From assembly GCA_036384915.1 (NCBI GenBank), contig DASVLJ010000002.1:1-57971 (forward strand): DNA of 57,971 nucleotides, given 5' to 3'. The notes beneath the pieces were generated by a model. It saw nothing but the letters and a program-made list of their open reading frames with translations, did no database searches and was not told where the DNA came from. The translations under genes were made by a program, and so were the position numbers. Below, one piece after another: positions 10,327 through 18,833 of this stretch (position 1 is its first letter; the number at the start of each line of letters is the position of its first letter). This DNA is from PKWO01 sp036384915 (GTDB lineage: Bacteria; Pseudomonadota; Gammaproteobacteria; Burkholderiales; Burkholderiaceae_D).

Positions 10327-11797
10327 TGCTTTCCTTGCCGAACAGACGCACCAGTATCGGTGGAACCCAGAGCAGCAGCAGCGCCACCAGGATGACCTTG
10401 AACCCCGCGGCACCGGCCACCAGCGCAAGCGGGAAGTTGAAGATGGCGATAATGATGCTGAAAATGCGTGCCGCCTTGAACAGCGCCTTGGAATCGGCGC
10501 CGCTATCGGCCGCTGTGCTCATGCCGCCGCCGAAAGGCTTGCCGAACCACTGTCCGATCTGCGACGCGGCCACTTCGCGCCCGGCCGACCAGGTGATCTC
10601 GTGGGCATCGGCTTCGGATGCGACCACGCGGTTGCCCTTCTTGTATTCGATCACGTGGTTACGGTCGCCCACGGAGACGCGCCAGTTGAAGGCGCCCGCG
10701 GCATACAGCACGACGGCTTCGTATTCCTCGGTCTTGGCATAGCTGTCGCCATGCAGGGTGATGCTGCCGTTGCGCAGCTCGGGCCACTCGTTCAAGACCG
10801 TGACGCTATCCCAGCGCTCGCTGGTTTCGACCAGCCAATGGAAGCCGCGCTGCGGATTGAACAACAGGTATTCGACCCAGGTCCAGGATTCGTCGCCATA
10901 GCGCGTCTGGCGCTGCATCAAGCCTATCGTTTCGTACTTGGCGCCATTGATGGTGGCCACATCGCCCAGCTCGATCGAGGTCGTGATTTGCCGCAATTCC
11001 TCGGCCTTTTGCAGCACCAGGGCATGGTCGGTCGAGCAGTCGACTTCGGCATGGCAGCTCGGGCAGACGACGTGGTAAGCCATGCCGGCCATGTACTTGA
11101 TCGAGGAACCGCAACTCGGACAATTGAAGGCGACAGCCTTGCCGCGGAACCTGGCGGCGGAATCGGCGACCCCGTCGCTGGTGCGCAGCAGCTGGCAGCG
11201 CATCTGTTCAAGCGTGACGGCCTGGCCGATGTAGGCTTGAGCGCGTTCGCCCTCGGAATAATCGAGCGTCAGAAAACGCAGCCCGATGCGGCAATCGGCG
11301 GCACGCAATTCCCAGCCATGGCCGACCTTGAACGGCAGTTCGCCCTCACCGCCGGTGCAGCGTGCCGTGCGCACGTCGGTGGCATGGAAAGCGGCGCCGC
11401 GGTAGCGCACGGGCAGGCCGGGCCGCATGTTCTCGAAAGGCGGAAATGCCTCGCCGGGATTGGGGTCGGGCAAAGTGAACACGAATTGCCCGGAACCATC
11501 GGACAGCCAACCCGCCGTGCCGTCGTCGAACAAGGCATACCATTCGTTCCAGACGCCGTTTTCATAGCGCAGCTGGATGCGTCCGACCAGCGAGAAACTG
11601 CGCCCCTGGAAGGTGCCGGTAGTCGTGATCTGCAGCGGCGAATAGTCTTCCAGCAGCTCCGACATCTTGCCGATATTCCTGACCGAATCGGCATCCTTCA
11701 AGAGCGTGCTCTGGCAGTATTCGCATACCGCCATGACCGAAGCGGCGGAACGAAAAACGACTTCGCCGCCGCAACTGGGACAAGAGATTTTTTGCAT
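10319..11797 (-). CDS. Double zinc-ribbon, double DUF4178 membrane protein
   Basis: The 492-residue protein is built from a duplicated unit. A first zinc ribbon (CPSCGG at C6/C9, CEYC at C25/C28) is followed by a DUF4178-like beta domain (about 50-205, with WNEWYALFDDGTAGWLSDG). A second ribbon (CPSCGS at C226/C229, CPSCHA at C245/C248) is followed by a second DUF4178 domain (about 270-400, with WTWVEYLLFNPQRGFHWLV). The C-terminus has two hydrophobic segments (about 445-483) and a short basic end. DUF4178 has no established biochemical role; the family is known mainly from association with DUF350, SPFH and polyamine genes. The gene follows the SPFH gene by 24 bp and overlaps the next small gene. 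Confidence 0.85.
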   Translation of the reverse strand: MQKISCPSCGGEVVFRSAASVMAVCEYCQSTLLKDADSVRNIGKMSELLEDYSPLQITTTGTFQGRSFSLVGRIQLRYENGVWNEWYALFDDGTAGWLSDGSGQFVFTLPDPNPGEAFPPFENMRPGLPVRYRGAAFHATDVRTARCTGGEGELPFKVGHGWELRAADCRIGLRFLTLDYSEGERAQAYIGQAVTLEQMRCQLLRTSDGVADSAARFRGKAVAFNCPSCGSSIKYMAGMAYHVVCPSCHAEVDCSTDHALVLQKAEELRQITTSIELGDVATINGAKYETIGLMQRQTRYGDESWTWVEYLLFNPQRGFHWLVETSERWDSVTVLNEWPELRNGSITLHGDSYAKTEEYEAVVLYAAGAFNWRVSVGDRNHVIEYKKGNRVVASEADAHEITWSAGREVAASQIGQWFGKPFGGGMSTAADSGADSKALFKAARIFSIIIAIFNFPLALVAGAAGFKVILVALLLLWVPPILVRLFGKESNV

Positions 11798-11821
11798 GTG
11801 GGTGAAGTGCTTCCGCCCGGA

Positions 11822-12823
11822 TCAGCCCACGAGTTTTTTCAGAATATCGGCCTTGGCCGCGTCGTAATCCGTCTGCGCGATCAAGCCCTGGTCGAGCATG
11901 GATTTCAGTTGCGCCAGCCGCGCCACCGGGTCGGCGCTGCTGGCCGTGGCCGGCGCCACCGCTGCGGGAGCCAGACCTTGCGCCATGGCCGCGCCGATGA
12001 CGCCGCCGGCAGCAAGATTGGCACCGAGCGCGCCCAGGCCGCCGCCTTCGTTTTGCGCTGCCAGCGGGATCGCGCTGGCGGCCTGGTATTGCGTGTACTT
12101 GGCCATGTCGCCCATCATGCCCATGGAGATGCGCGTATCGATGGCTTTTTGCAACTCTTCGGGCAGCGAGACATTTTCGACCACGAAGTTGTCCAGCGCC
12201 ACGCCATAGCGTTCGAAGGCCGCGGCGAGGTCGGCCTTGATCTTCTCGGCCATCAGGCTCTGGTTGGCCGCCATATCGAGGAAGGGAATCGCCGACGCGC
12301 CCAGGGTGTTGGTCATGGTGGCGATGACGAGGTTGCGCAATTGCTGCTCGAGATCGTCGCGCGTATAGCTGTCGCGCGTGCCGCTGATTTCCTTGAAGAA
12401 CTTGCCCGGATCGGCGATCTTGTACGAATACATGCCGAAGGCGCGCAGGCGCACCATGCCGAAATCCTTGTCGCGGATCGTGATCGGCTGCGGCGTGCCC
12501 CATTTGCGGCCGAGCTGCAGGCGCGTGCTGAAAAAATAGACATCGGACTTGAAAGGCGACTCGAACAGCTTGTCCCAGTTCTTCAGGTAGGTCAGCACCG
12601 GCAAGGTGTTGGTGGTCAGCTTGAACATGCCGGGGCCGAAGACGTCGGCAATCCTGCCTTCGTTGACGAACACCGCCGCCTGCGACTCGCGCACGGTCAG
12701 GCTGCCGCCATACTGGATTTCGAAATCCTGCATCGGGTAGCGCCAAGCCAGCACCTCGTCGGAACTTTCGTTCCATTGCAGGATGTCAATGAACTGTTTC
12801 TTGATGAATGATCCGAAACTCAT
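11822..12823 (-). CDS. SPFH/band-7 domain protein with C-terminal SHOCT domain
   Basis: The 333-residue protein resembles the family often annotated as virion-core-protein-like. The SPFH part (about 30-240) includes LTVRESQAAVFVNEGRIADV, an internal DNFVVENVSLPEELQKAID segment and long amphipathic helices that usually drive oligomerisation. An Ala/Gly-rich linker (about 257-300) leads to a SHOCT-like helical hairpin (RLAQLKSMLDQGLIAQTDYD...ILKKL). No clear N-terminal membrane segment is visible, so membrane contact probably goes through SPFH oligomers or partners. SPFH proteins scaffold membrane microdomains. It lies 17 bp after the DUF350 gene, in one operon. Confidence 0.88.
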   Translation of the reverse strand: MSFGSFIKKQFIDILQWNESSDEVLAWRYPMQDFEIQYGGSLTVRESQAAVFVNEGRIADVFGPGMFKLTTNTLPVLTYLKNWDKLFESPFKSDVYFFSTRLQLGRKWGTPQPITIRDKDFGMVRLRAFGMYSYKIADPGKFFKEISGTRDSYTRDDLEQQLRNLVIATMTNTLGASAIPFLDMAANQSLMAEKIKADLAAAFERYGVALDNFVVENVSLPEELQKAIDTRISMGMMGDMAKYTQYQAASAIPLAAQNEGGGLGALGANLAAGGVIGAAMAQGLAPAAVAPATASSADPVARLAQLKSMLDQGLIAQTDYDAAKADILKKLVG

Positions 12824-12840
12824 GATGCTTCCCCAGGTAA

Positions 12841-13227
12841 TTAAGCGAGACAGGCCGCGTTCAAGATGCCCAAAATGAGTGACGCCGTCGCCATCCAGGC
12901 CCCCATTGCGGCGTTATTGTGTTCGATGGCGCCATTCATCTGCGGCAGCATGCGCGTGATGATGGCGTAGCCTATGCTCTGCACCACCATCGCCCCGGCG
13001 CCCCAAACCAGAAAGGTGAAGTAGCTGTCGCTATGCTGCACCGCCGACCCCAGCGTCAAGACGAATCCGATCATGGCGCCGGCCAAGGACAGCGCCGCAG
13101 CCATATTACCCTCGCGGATCAGCGCAATTTCGTCGAAAGGCGTGATCCACGTATAGATGACGAAGAACACGCCCAGCATCAGGCATCCCGTGACGAGATG
13201 CAGCAAATATGCGTAAGCCGCTGCCAT
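12841..13227 (-). CDS. DUF350 (YjfL-type) inner-membrane protein
   Basis: The 128-residue protein has four hydrophobic segments arranged as two pairs (about 5-27, 40-62, 68-90, 105-126), the internal duplication typical of DUF350. The conserved stretch TPFDEIALIREGN between segments 1 and 2 supports the family. I chose the ATG preceded by GGGAGGG at 5-bp spacing; longer frames run into the upstream palindrome. In E. coli the DUF350 protein YjfL is encoded beside a glutathionylspermidine-synthase-like gene. Here it heads an operon ending in speD, again linking this family to polyamines. The molecular function is unknown. Confidence 0.85.
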   Translation of the reverse strand: MAAAYAYLLHLVTGCLMLGVFFVIYTWITPFDEIALIREGNMAAALSLAGAMIGFVLTLGSAVQHSDSYFTFLVWGAGAMVVQSIGYAIITRMLPQMNGAIEHNNAAMGAWMATASLILGILNAACLA

Positions 13228-13302
13228 GCAAACCCTCCCTGGTCCATGTTGCCCTTGCACTCGAGCAATGTGCTTAGCATTCCTGCCCGAATGTGGTACT
13301 TT

Positions 13303-13570
13303 GGAGCCTGCTATGAGCCCGTGTAGGGAGCGCGTTCGAATCAAAAGGGATGCAGCGCCAGGCGCAAGACGCGCCGCGGTGCCGACCACTGCAAGCGGCT
13401 TGCAACAACGCGCTGCGCCCTTTTGATTCGAACCCTTTGGGTAGCCTCAGGAAAAGCCCGTCTACGTTGTTGCTGCTCCTTGCCGTAGCACCGCTACGAC
13501 GCGTCGCTGCGCCTAGTATCCGGGCCTTTCCTGAGGCTGCGCGCCCCTACACGGGCTCATAACAGGCTCC
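13303..13570. repeat. 268-bp palindromic element with two nested hairpins
   Basis: The ends are a 26-bp inverted repeat with a single mismatch (left GGAGCCTG...GTGTAGGG, right its complement). Inside are two further hairpins. Hairpin 1 has a perfect 16-bp stem (GTTCGAATCAAAAGGG at 334-349 paired with 418-433, numbering within the 13 kb block) extended by GCAGCGC/GCGCTGC. Hairpin 2 has an 18-bp stem with one mismatch (AGCCTCAGG.. at 443-460 paired with 521-538). The whole can fold as a three-way junction. It fills most of the 409-bp gap between the divergent DUF350 and spermidine-synthase genes. No protein is encoded. It could be a MITE-like insertion or a structured regulatory element. Confidence 0.9.
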
Positions 13571-13636
13571 ACCTGCATCCTAGCAAGCAAATGCCCGCAC
13601 CACAACTGTTGAAATACGGCGAAAATTACCGAAAAC

Positions 13637-15148
13637 ATGCCCAATCGCGTCCTCGTCCTGTCTGTTTTCATCGTCGCCTCCTGCGGCCTGGCCTATGAAT
13701 TGATTGCCGGCGCCCTGACCAGTTACCTGCTCGGCGATTCGGTGCTGCAGTTTTCTTCCATCATCGGCTGCTACCTGTTCGCCATGGGCGTGGGTTCGCA
13801 CTTCTCCAAATACATCAAGGATGAAGACGTGCTGTCGCGCTTCATCGATATCGAACTGCTGGTGGGGCTGTTGGGCGGGATTTCGGCCGCCCTGCTGTTC
13901 CTGGTGTTCGCCTGGCTCTCGTCCCCATTCCGCGCCGCACTCTATGCACTGGTATTCGTGCTGGGCGCCCTGGTCGGCATGGAGATTCCGCTCGTCATGC
14001 GCGCCTTGAACGAGCGGCGCACGGAATTCCGCGAGCTTGTTTCGCGCGTGCTCACCTTCGACTATCTCGGCGCGCTCGCCGTGTCGCTGCTGTTCCCGCT
14101 CATTCTCGCACCTAAGCTCGGCCTGTCGCGCACCGGCTTTCTGTTCGGCATCTGCAATGCCGGCGTGGCGCTCTGGACAGCCCTGGTGTTCCGCCACGAG
14201 GTGCACAAGCCGCGCGCCAAGGTCGTCGCCTCGGCCGTGGTCATGGGTTTGCTGGCAGGCGGCTTCGCCGTCTCGGACAAGCTGACGCTGTGGGCCGAGC
14301 ACGGCATTTTCGGCGATGAAATCATCTATGCCACCACCACGCCTTACCAGCGCCTGGTCGTCACGCGCTGGAAGGACGACATGCGGCTCTACATCAACGG
14401 CAACCTGCAATTCTCTTCGCGCGACGAACACCGCTACCATGAGGCGCTGGTGCATCCCGTCATGGAAGCGCTGCCCTGGGCGAAGAACGTGCTGGTGCTG
14501 GGCGGCGGAGACGGGCTGGCCGTACGCGAGATTTTGAAGCACAAGAATATCGAACACATCACCCTGGTCGATCTCGACCCGGCGATGACGACCTTGTTCT
14601 CGACATCCGAGCCGCTGCTCGCCCTGAACCAAGGCTCGCTGAAGAATCCCAAGGTGCAGGTGATCAACCAGGATGCGGGACGCTGGCTCGAAGGCAGCAA
14701 GCAAGTGTTCGACGCCATCATCGTCGATTTTCCCGACCCATCGAATTTCGGCCTGGGCAAGCTGTTCTCGGTGCCGATGTACCGCCTGGTGGCCAAACAT
14801 CTGTCGGAAAACGGCTATTCGGTGGTGCAATCGACCTCGCCCTATTTCGCTCCCAAGTCCTACTGGTGCATCAATGCCACGCTGAAGGAAGCCGGCCTCA
14901 ATACCTGGCCCTATCATGCCTATGTCCCTTCGTTCGGCGAATGGGGCTTTGTGATCGCAGCCAGGCGGCGCGACTATACGCCGCCGGAACACTATGCGGA
15001 GCCGATGCGCTTCCTCGACGGCGATGCCACCAAGCTGATGTTCAAATTCCCGGCCGACATGCAGCCGGTCGCCGTCGAACCCAATCGCCTGAACAACCAG
15101 TCCCTTGTGCATTATTTCGAGGAAGACTGGCAGAACGTCATTCGATGA
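13637..15148 (+). CDS. Membrane-fused spermidine synthase-like aminopropyltransferase
   Basis: The 503-residue protein has an N-terminal multi-pass membrane domain (about 1-215, roughly seven hydrophobic segments) joined to a spermidine-synthase domain. The synthase shows YQRLVV (about 237), LYINGNLQFSSRDEHRYHE, the nucleotide-binding GGGDG at 289-293, LVDLDP (311-315) and an acidic DFPDPSN at 364-370 in the catalytic position. Soluble SpeE is about 280-310 residues, so the extra length is the membrane domain. It probably transfers aminopropyl groups from decarboxylated SAM, made by the SpeD of the same cluster, to putrescine or another amine at the inner membrane. Its stop overlaps the next start (ATGA). 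Confidence 0.9.
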   Translation: MPNRVLVLSVFIVASCGLAYELIAGALTSYLLGDSVLQFSSIIGCYLFAMGVGSHFSKYIKDEDVLSRFIDIELLVGLLGGISAALLFLVFAWLSSPFRAALYALVFVLGALVGMEIPLVMRALNERRTEFRELVSRVLTFDYLGALAVSLLFPLILAPKLGLSRTGFLFGICNAGVALWTALVFRHEVHKPRAKVVASAVVMGLLAGGFAVSDKLTLWAEHGIFGDEIIYATTTPYQRLVVTRWKDDMRLYINGNLQFSSRDEHRYHEALVHPVMEALPWAKNVLVLGGGDGLAVREILKHKNIEHITLVDLDPAMTTLFSTSEPLLALNQGSLKNPKVQVINQDAGRWLEGSKQVFDAIIVDFPDPSNFGLGKLFSVPMYRLVAKHLSENGYSVVQSTSPYFAPKSYWCINATLKEAGLNTWPYHAYVPSFGEWGFVIAARRRDYTPPEHYAEPMRFLDGDATKLMFKFPADMQPVAVEPNRLNNQSLVHYFEEDWQNVIR

Positions 15149-16788
15149 TCACGAGGCGCAGTTTCCTCCTCGGCGCGGGCCTGGCCGGGCTATCCGGCGG
15201 GGCCGGCCTGTGGCTGCGCCATGAGCGCTTTCCGATGCGGGAATTGACCCCGCAAATCGCCTACCCCGGCATGCGCGAAGGCCACCTGCTGCGCGACAAG
15301 GGGGCCTTGCCGCCACCTTCGGGCAGTCTGGAAACCGGGGTAGCCATACTCGGCAGCGGCGCCGCCGGCCTGTCCTGCGCCTGGCGCCTGGCAAAATCCG
15401 GCTATCGCCATTTCCTGATGATCGACGGTCCCGAGTTCGGCGGCAATGCCGATGGCGGCAGCTTCGGCGGATTGCATTATCCGCGCGGCGCGCACTACCT
15501 GCCGCTGCCTTCGATGGAATCGACCCACGTGCGCGAAATGCTGGCCGACTTCGGCGTGATCGAAGCCGATGCCATGAGCGAGAAACCGACCTTCGACGAA
15601 CGCGTGCTGTTGCACGCGCCGGATGAACGGTTGCTGATCAACAGCGAATGGCAAGAAGGTATCGTGCCCGCCACGCGGCTGCCCGCCGACGAAGCGGCGC
15701 AGCACAAGCGCTTCTTCCGGTACGTCGATTCGCTCAAAGCCGCGCGCGGCGCCGATGGGCGCAAGCTGTTCGCCATCCCGCTCGCGCTGTCTTCGCAAGA
15801 CCCGGCCTGGACCAGGCTCGACACCTCGAACGTCAAGGCCTGGCTGCTGGAAAACGGCTACACGGCGCCCAGCCTGCACTGGTATCTCGATTATGTCTGC
15901 CGCGACGAATACGGCACCGAGTATGACCGCGTCTCGGCCTGGTGCGGCTTGCATTACTTTGCCAGCCGCGGCGGCAAGGCTTCCAATGCGGGCGAAGGCG
16001 CCGTACTGACCTGGCCCAATGGTTTGCAGCCCATGGTGCAGCACCTCGCCGATGCGGTAAGCGCGTATCTCGACCCGGAACCGTCCTGGCGCAAAAACGG
16101 GTTTGCCGTCCGGGCCGAAGAAACCGCACGGGGAGTGGAAGTGCTTTGCGCGCGCACGACCGCAAGCGGCTTGCAGACCTTCACCATCAGGGCAGAACGC
16201 GCCGTCTGCGCCATGCCCCTGATGATGACTGCCAGGATAGTGCCGCACATCGGCGCCTATGGCTTCGACGCCGCAACACATATGCCCGCTCACGCCCCCT
16301 GGCTGGTGTCGAACTTCCTGCTCGACGGCTTCCCGGCCGAACTCAAGGGCGCGCCGCTGGCCTGGGACAACGTGGCCTACGATGGACGCGGCCTCGGCTA
16401 CGTCGTCTCGACGCACCAGGATATCCGCGTGGCCGCGCCGCCGCAAACCGTGTTCTCGGCCTACCAGGCGCTGTCGAAGCAAACACCGGCCGAGGCGAGA
16501 AAGTGGCTGCAAAAAGCCACGCCGCAAACGTTGTATGAGGAAGCCGCTTGCGACCTGAAACTCGCTTACGGCGACAAGCTGGCCGAACACGCGACGGCGC
16601 TGGAAATCACCGTGCGCGGACATGCGATGTCCTCCCCTTCGCCGGGATTTCTGTCCAACCGGGGTTTGGCGGCCCTCCGTGCGGTGGACGGCAAGCTGCT
16701 GTTCGCCCATTCCGACCTGTCCGGTTTTTCCGTCTTCGAGGAAGCCGCGTGGTGGGGTTGCGAGGCGGCGCGCAAGATCCTGGCTTGA
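15145..16788 (+). CDS. Tat-exported FAD-dependent amine-oxidase-like flavoprotein
   Basis: The 547-residue protein begins with a twin-arginine signal (TRRSFLLGAGLAG), so it should be exported folded to the periplasm with its cofactor. A Rossmann dinucleotide motif GSGAAG at residues 70-75 follows (VAILGSGAAGLSCAWRL), with an acidic MIDG 20 residues later, as in flavin amine oxidases and phytoene-desaturase-like enzymes. A C-terminal segment (HSDLSGFSVFEEAAWWG) fits the FAD-closing region of that superfamily. The ATG overlaps the stop of the aminopropyltransferase gene, so the two are translationally coupled. I infer oxidation of a polyamine or polyamine-modified molecule outside the cytoplasm; this is not shown by sequence alone. 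Confidence 0.82.
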   Translation: MITRRSFLLGAGLAGLSGGAGLWLRHERFPMRELTPQIAYPGMREGHLLRDKGALPPPSGSLETGVAILGSGAAGLSCAWRLAKSGYRHFLMIDGPEFGGNADGGSFGGLHYPRGAHYLPLPSMESTHVREMLADFGVIEADAMSEKPTFDERVLLHAPDERLLINSEWQEGIVPATRLPADEAAQHKRFFRYVDSLKAARGADGRKLFAIPLALSSQDPAWTRLDTSNVKAWLLENGYTAPSLHWYLDYVCRDEYGTEYDRVSAWCGLHYFASRGGKASNAGEGAVLTWPNGLQPMVQHLADAVSAYLDPEPSWRKNGFAVRAEETARGVEVLCARTTASGLQTFTIRAERAVCAMPLMMTARIVPHIGAYGFDAATHMPAHAPWLVSNFLLDGFPAELKGAPLAWDNVAYDGRGLGYVVSTHQDIRVAAPPQTVFSAYQALSKQTPAEARKWLQKATPQTLYEEAACDLKLAYGDKLAEHATALEITVRGHAMSSPSPGFLSNRGLAALRAVDGKLLFAHSDLSGFSVFEEAAWWGCEAARKILA

Positions 16789-16839
16789 AACTGGCAGCTT
16801 GGCCGCGCCCTGCTTCATAATAGGCACAGTCTTACGGAA

Positions 16840-17604
16840 ATGGGCAACATGACGAACCGAGTCCGCCGAACCTTCCTGCATTTGCCGCTCATGTTGCTGC
16901 CGCTCGATGCCGCCGCGCTGGCGCCGGAACCGCTGGTCGTCATGGGATCGACCGAATATCCGCCTTACTACGGCGAGCACCTGCCCAACCAGGGCCTGCT
17001 GACCGACATCGCGGTACGGGCGTTCCGGAAAATGGGTTACCGTGTCGAAGTACGCTTTACGCCGTTCGCCCGGACTCTGGCCAACGGCAAGGCAGGTCTG
17101 GTCGATGGCGTCATTGCATTATGGCGCTCGGAAGAGCGCGAGCAGTGGTTTGCGTTTTCCGACCCGATGGCACCGAACCTGATCGGCTTTTACAAGCGCA
17201 AATCATCCGGCATCCGCTACAACACCTTGCAGGACCTGGCGCCTTACCGCATCGGCGTGGTCAACGGCTATGCCGACCCGCCGGCCTTCATTGCCGCCAA
17301 GCTCGATACCGATGCGGGAAAAGACGATGAAGCCAACCTGCGCAAGCTGATCGGCGGACACCTCGATCTCGTGCTGATCGACCGTTCGGTCGCCCAATAT
17401 CTCATCCAGACCAGATTTCCCGGGCATGCGGGCGAGCTCGAATGGCTCGGACCTCCCTTGGAAGTTCGTCCGCAATATATCGGCTTTTCCAAGGCGGCGC
17501 CGCATTATCGGGAAAAGCTGCGCGACTTCAACCTCGGCATGAAAAAGCTCGCCGAGAGCGGCGAATTGCAAGCCATCATGAAACGCGGTGGACTCTCCAG
17601 CTGA
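16840..17604 (+). CDS. Periplasmic substrate-binding protein, SBP family 3
   Basis: The 254-residue secreted protein has an N-terminal hydrophobic signal (LPLMLLPLDAAALA) and a family-3 solute-binding fold with MGSTEYPPYYGEH, GLLTDIAVRAFRKMGY and a typical C-terminal amphipathic end. It follows the Tat flavoprotein by 51 bp on the same strand. No ABC permease or ATPase gene is adjacent, so it may be a stand-alone sensor-type binding protein or feed a transporter encoded elsewhere. Family 3 usually binds amino acids or related amines; the ligand is not predictable. Either of two close ATGs (16840, 16849) could be the start. Confidence 0.8.
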   Translation: MGNMTNRVRRTFLHLPLMLLPLDAAALAPEPLVVMGSTEYPPYYGEHLPNQGLLTDIAVRAFRKMGYRVEVRFTPFARTLANGKAGLVDGVIALWRSEEREQWFAFSDPMAPNLIGFYKRKSSGIRYNTLQDLAPYRIGVVNGYADPPAFIAAKLDTDAGKDDEANLRKLIGGHLDLVLIDRSVAQYLIQTRFPGHAGELEWLGPPLEVRPQYIGFSKAAPHYREKLRDFNLGMKKLAESGELQAIMKRGGLSS

Positions 17605-17688
17605 CGAGTGGCCGAAACGGATTTCTCTCCGACACGGTTTTGCGAAAGCCGCTACACTATTCCGGGAACAAGGTGATCGGGAGGCTGT

Positions 17689-18756
17689 ATGGAAAATCGC
17701 GTCTGCAAACTCTTGGGTATCGAACATCCGATCATCCAGGCGCCGATGGCCGGCACCTCGACGGTTGCCATGGCCGCGGCCGTCTCCAACGCCGGCGCGC
17801 TGGGGTCTATCGCCCTCGGTGCATCCAACCACGTGCATGCGCGCAAGCTGATCGAGGAAATGCAGGAAGAGACCGACGCGCCGTTCAACCTGAATTTCTT
17901 TTGCCACGCACCGGCCGAGCACGATGCCGCGCGCGAGGCGCGCTGGCTGGCTCATCTAGCACCGTTTTTCGCCGAATTCGATGCCAAGCCTCCGGTGGGT
18001 TTGAAGGAAATCTACAAGAGCTTCGTCGAGGACGAAGACATGCTGGACCTGGTCCTGGCCATGCCGCCGCGCGCCGTCAGCTTCCATTTCGGCTTGCCGC
18101 CGGGTCCATGCATCAGCGCCCTGAAGAAGGCTGGTTGCGTGCTGCTGGCTTCAGCCACCTCCCCTGCTGAAGCGAAGCAGATAGAAGAAGCGGGTATCGA
18201 CATCATCGTCGCGCAGGGCTATGAATCGGGCGGGCATCGAGGCCTCTTCGAGCCGGAAAAAGGCGACCCGGCAATCGGCGTGGTCGAACTGGTGCGCGCC
18301 ATCCGCAAGCAAAGCGCGCTGCCCATCGTGGCCGCCGGCGGAATCATGAACGGGCAAGGCATTGCCGACCTCATGGCCGAGGGCGCCGATGCGGCCCAGC
18401 TCGGCACGGCCTTCATCCTGTGCCCGGAAAGTTCCGCACATGACGAATACCGCGCCGCGATGAAAAGCCCGCGTGTGCGTGAGACGGTGGTCACCCACGT
18501 CATCTCGGGCCGGCCGGCGCGCTGCATCCCCAACCGACTCTTCACCGATATCGGGGCGCCGGGACATCCTCCCCTGCCGGATTACCCGATCGCCTACGAC
18601 GGCACCAAGGCACTGAATGCCGCCGCCGGCAAACGCGGCAATGCCGATTTCGCCGTCCACTGGGCCGGCACCGGTGCGGCACAGGCGCGTGAAATGCCGG
18701 CCGCGGAATTGGTGCAGGTGTTGGCACGAGAACTGGCCGAGAGTAAAAGCCGGTAA
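17689..18756 (+). CDS. Nitronate monooxygenase-like FMN enzyme
   Basis: The 355-residue TIM-barrel protein matches the NMO/2-nitropropane dioxygenase family, which oxidises toxic nitronates such as propionate-3-nitronate using FMN. Family sequence includes HPIIQAPMAG near the N-terminus, AQGYESGGHRG with the catalytic-type histidine, IVAAGGIMNGQGIADLMAEG and the phosphate-binding AAQLGTAFILCPES. Length is normal. It stands alone on the plus strand, 84 bp after the solute-binding protein gene. Related FMN proteins include FabK-like enoyl reductases, but the GGHRG context favours NMO class I. Confidence 0.88.
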   Translation: MENRVCKLLGIEHPIIQAPMAGTSTVAMAAAVSNAGALGSIALGASNHVHARKLIEEMQEETDAPFNLNFFCHAPAEHDAAREARWLAHLAPFFAEFDAKPPVGLKEIYKSFVEDEDMLDLVLAMPPRAVSFHFGLPPGPCISALKKAGCVLLASATSPAEAKQIEEAGIDIIVAQGYESGGHRGLFEPEKGDPAIGVVELVRAIRKQSALPIVAAGGIMNGQGIADLMAEGADAAQLGTAFILCPESSAHDEYRAAMKSPRVRETVVTHVISGRPARCIPNRLFTDIGAPGHPPLPDYPIAYDGTKALNAAAGKRGNADFAVHWAGTGAAQAREMPAAELVQVLARELAESKSR

Positions 18757-18833
18757 ATTAGGCGGGCAAAACCCGGCCTCGTTTTTTATCCTGTGCGATA
18801 CTGCGCCTTCGTTTGTTTCGCACAGGATGTTGC

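Noticed and set aside
10601..12811. 736-codon plus-strand frame opposite the DUF4178 and SPFH genes
   Set aside because: It spans two real genes and their gap on the other strand, has no recognisable domains and no upstream ribosome-binding site of note.
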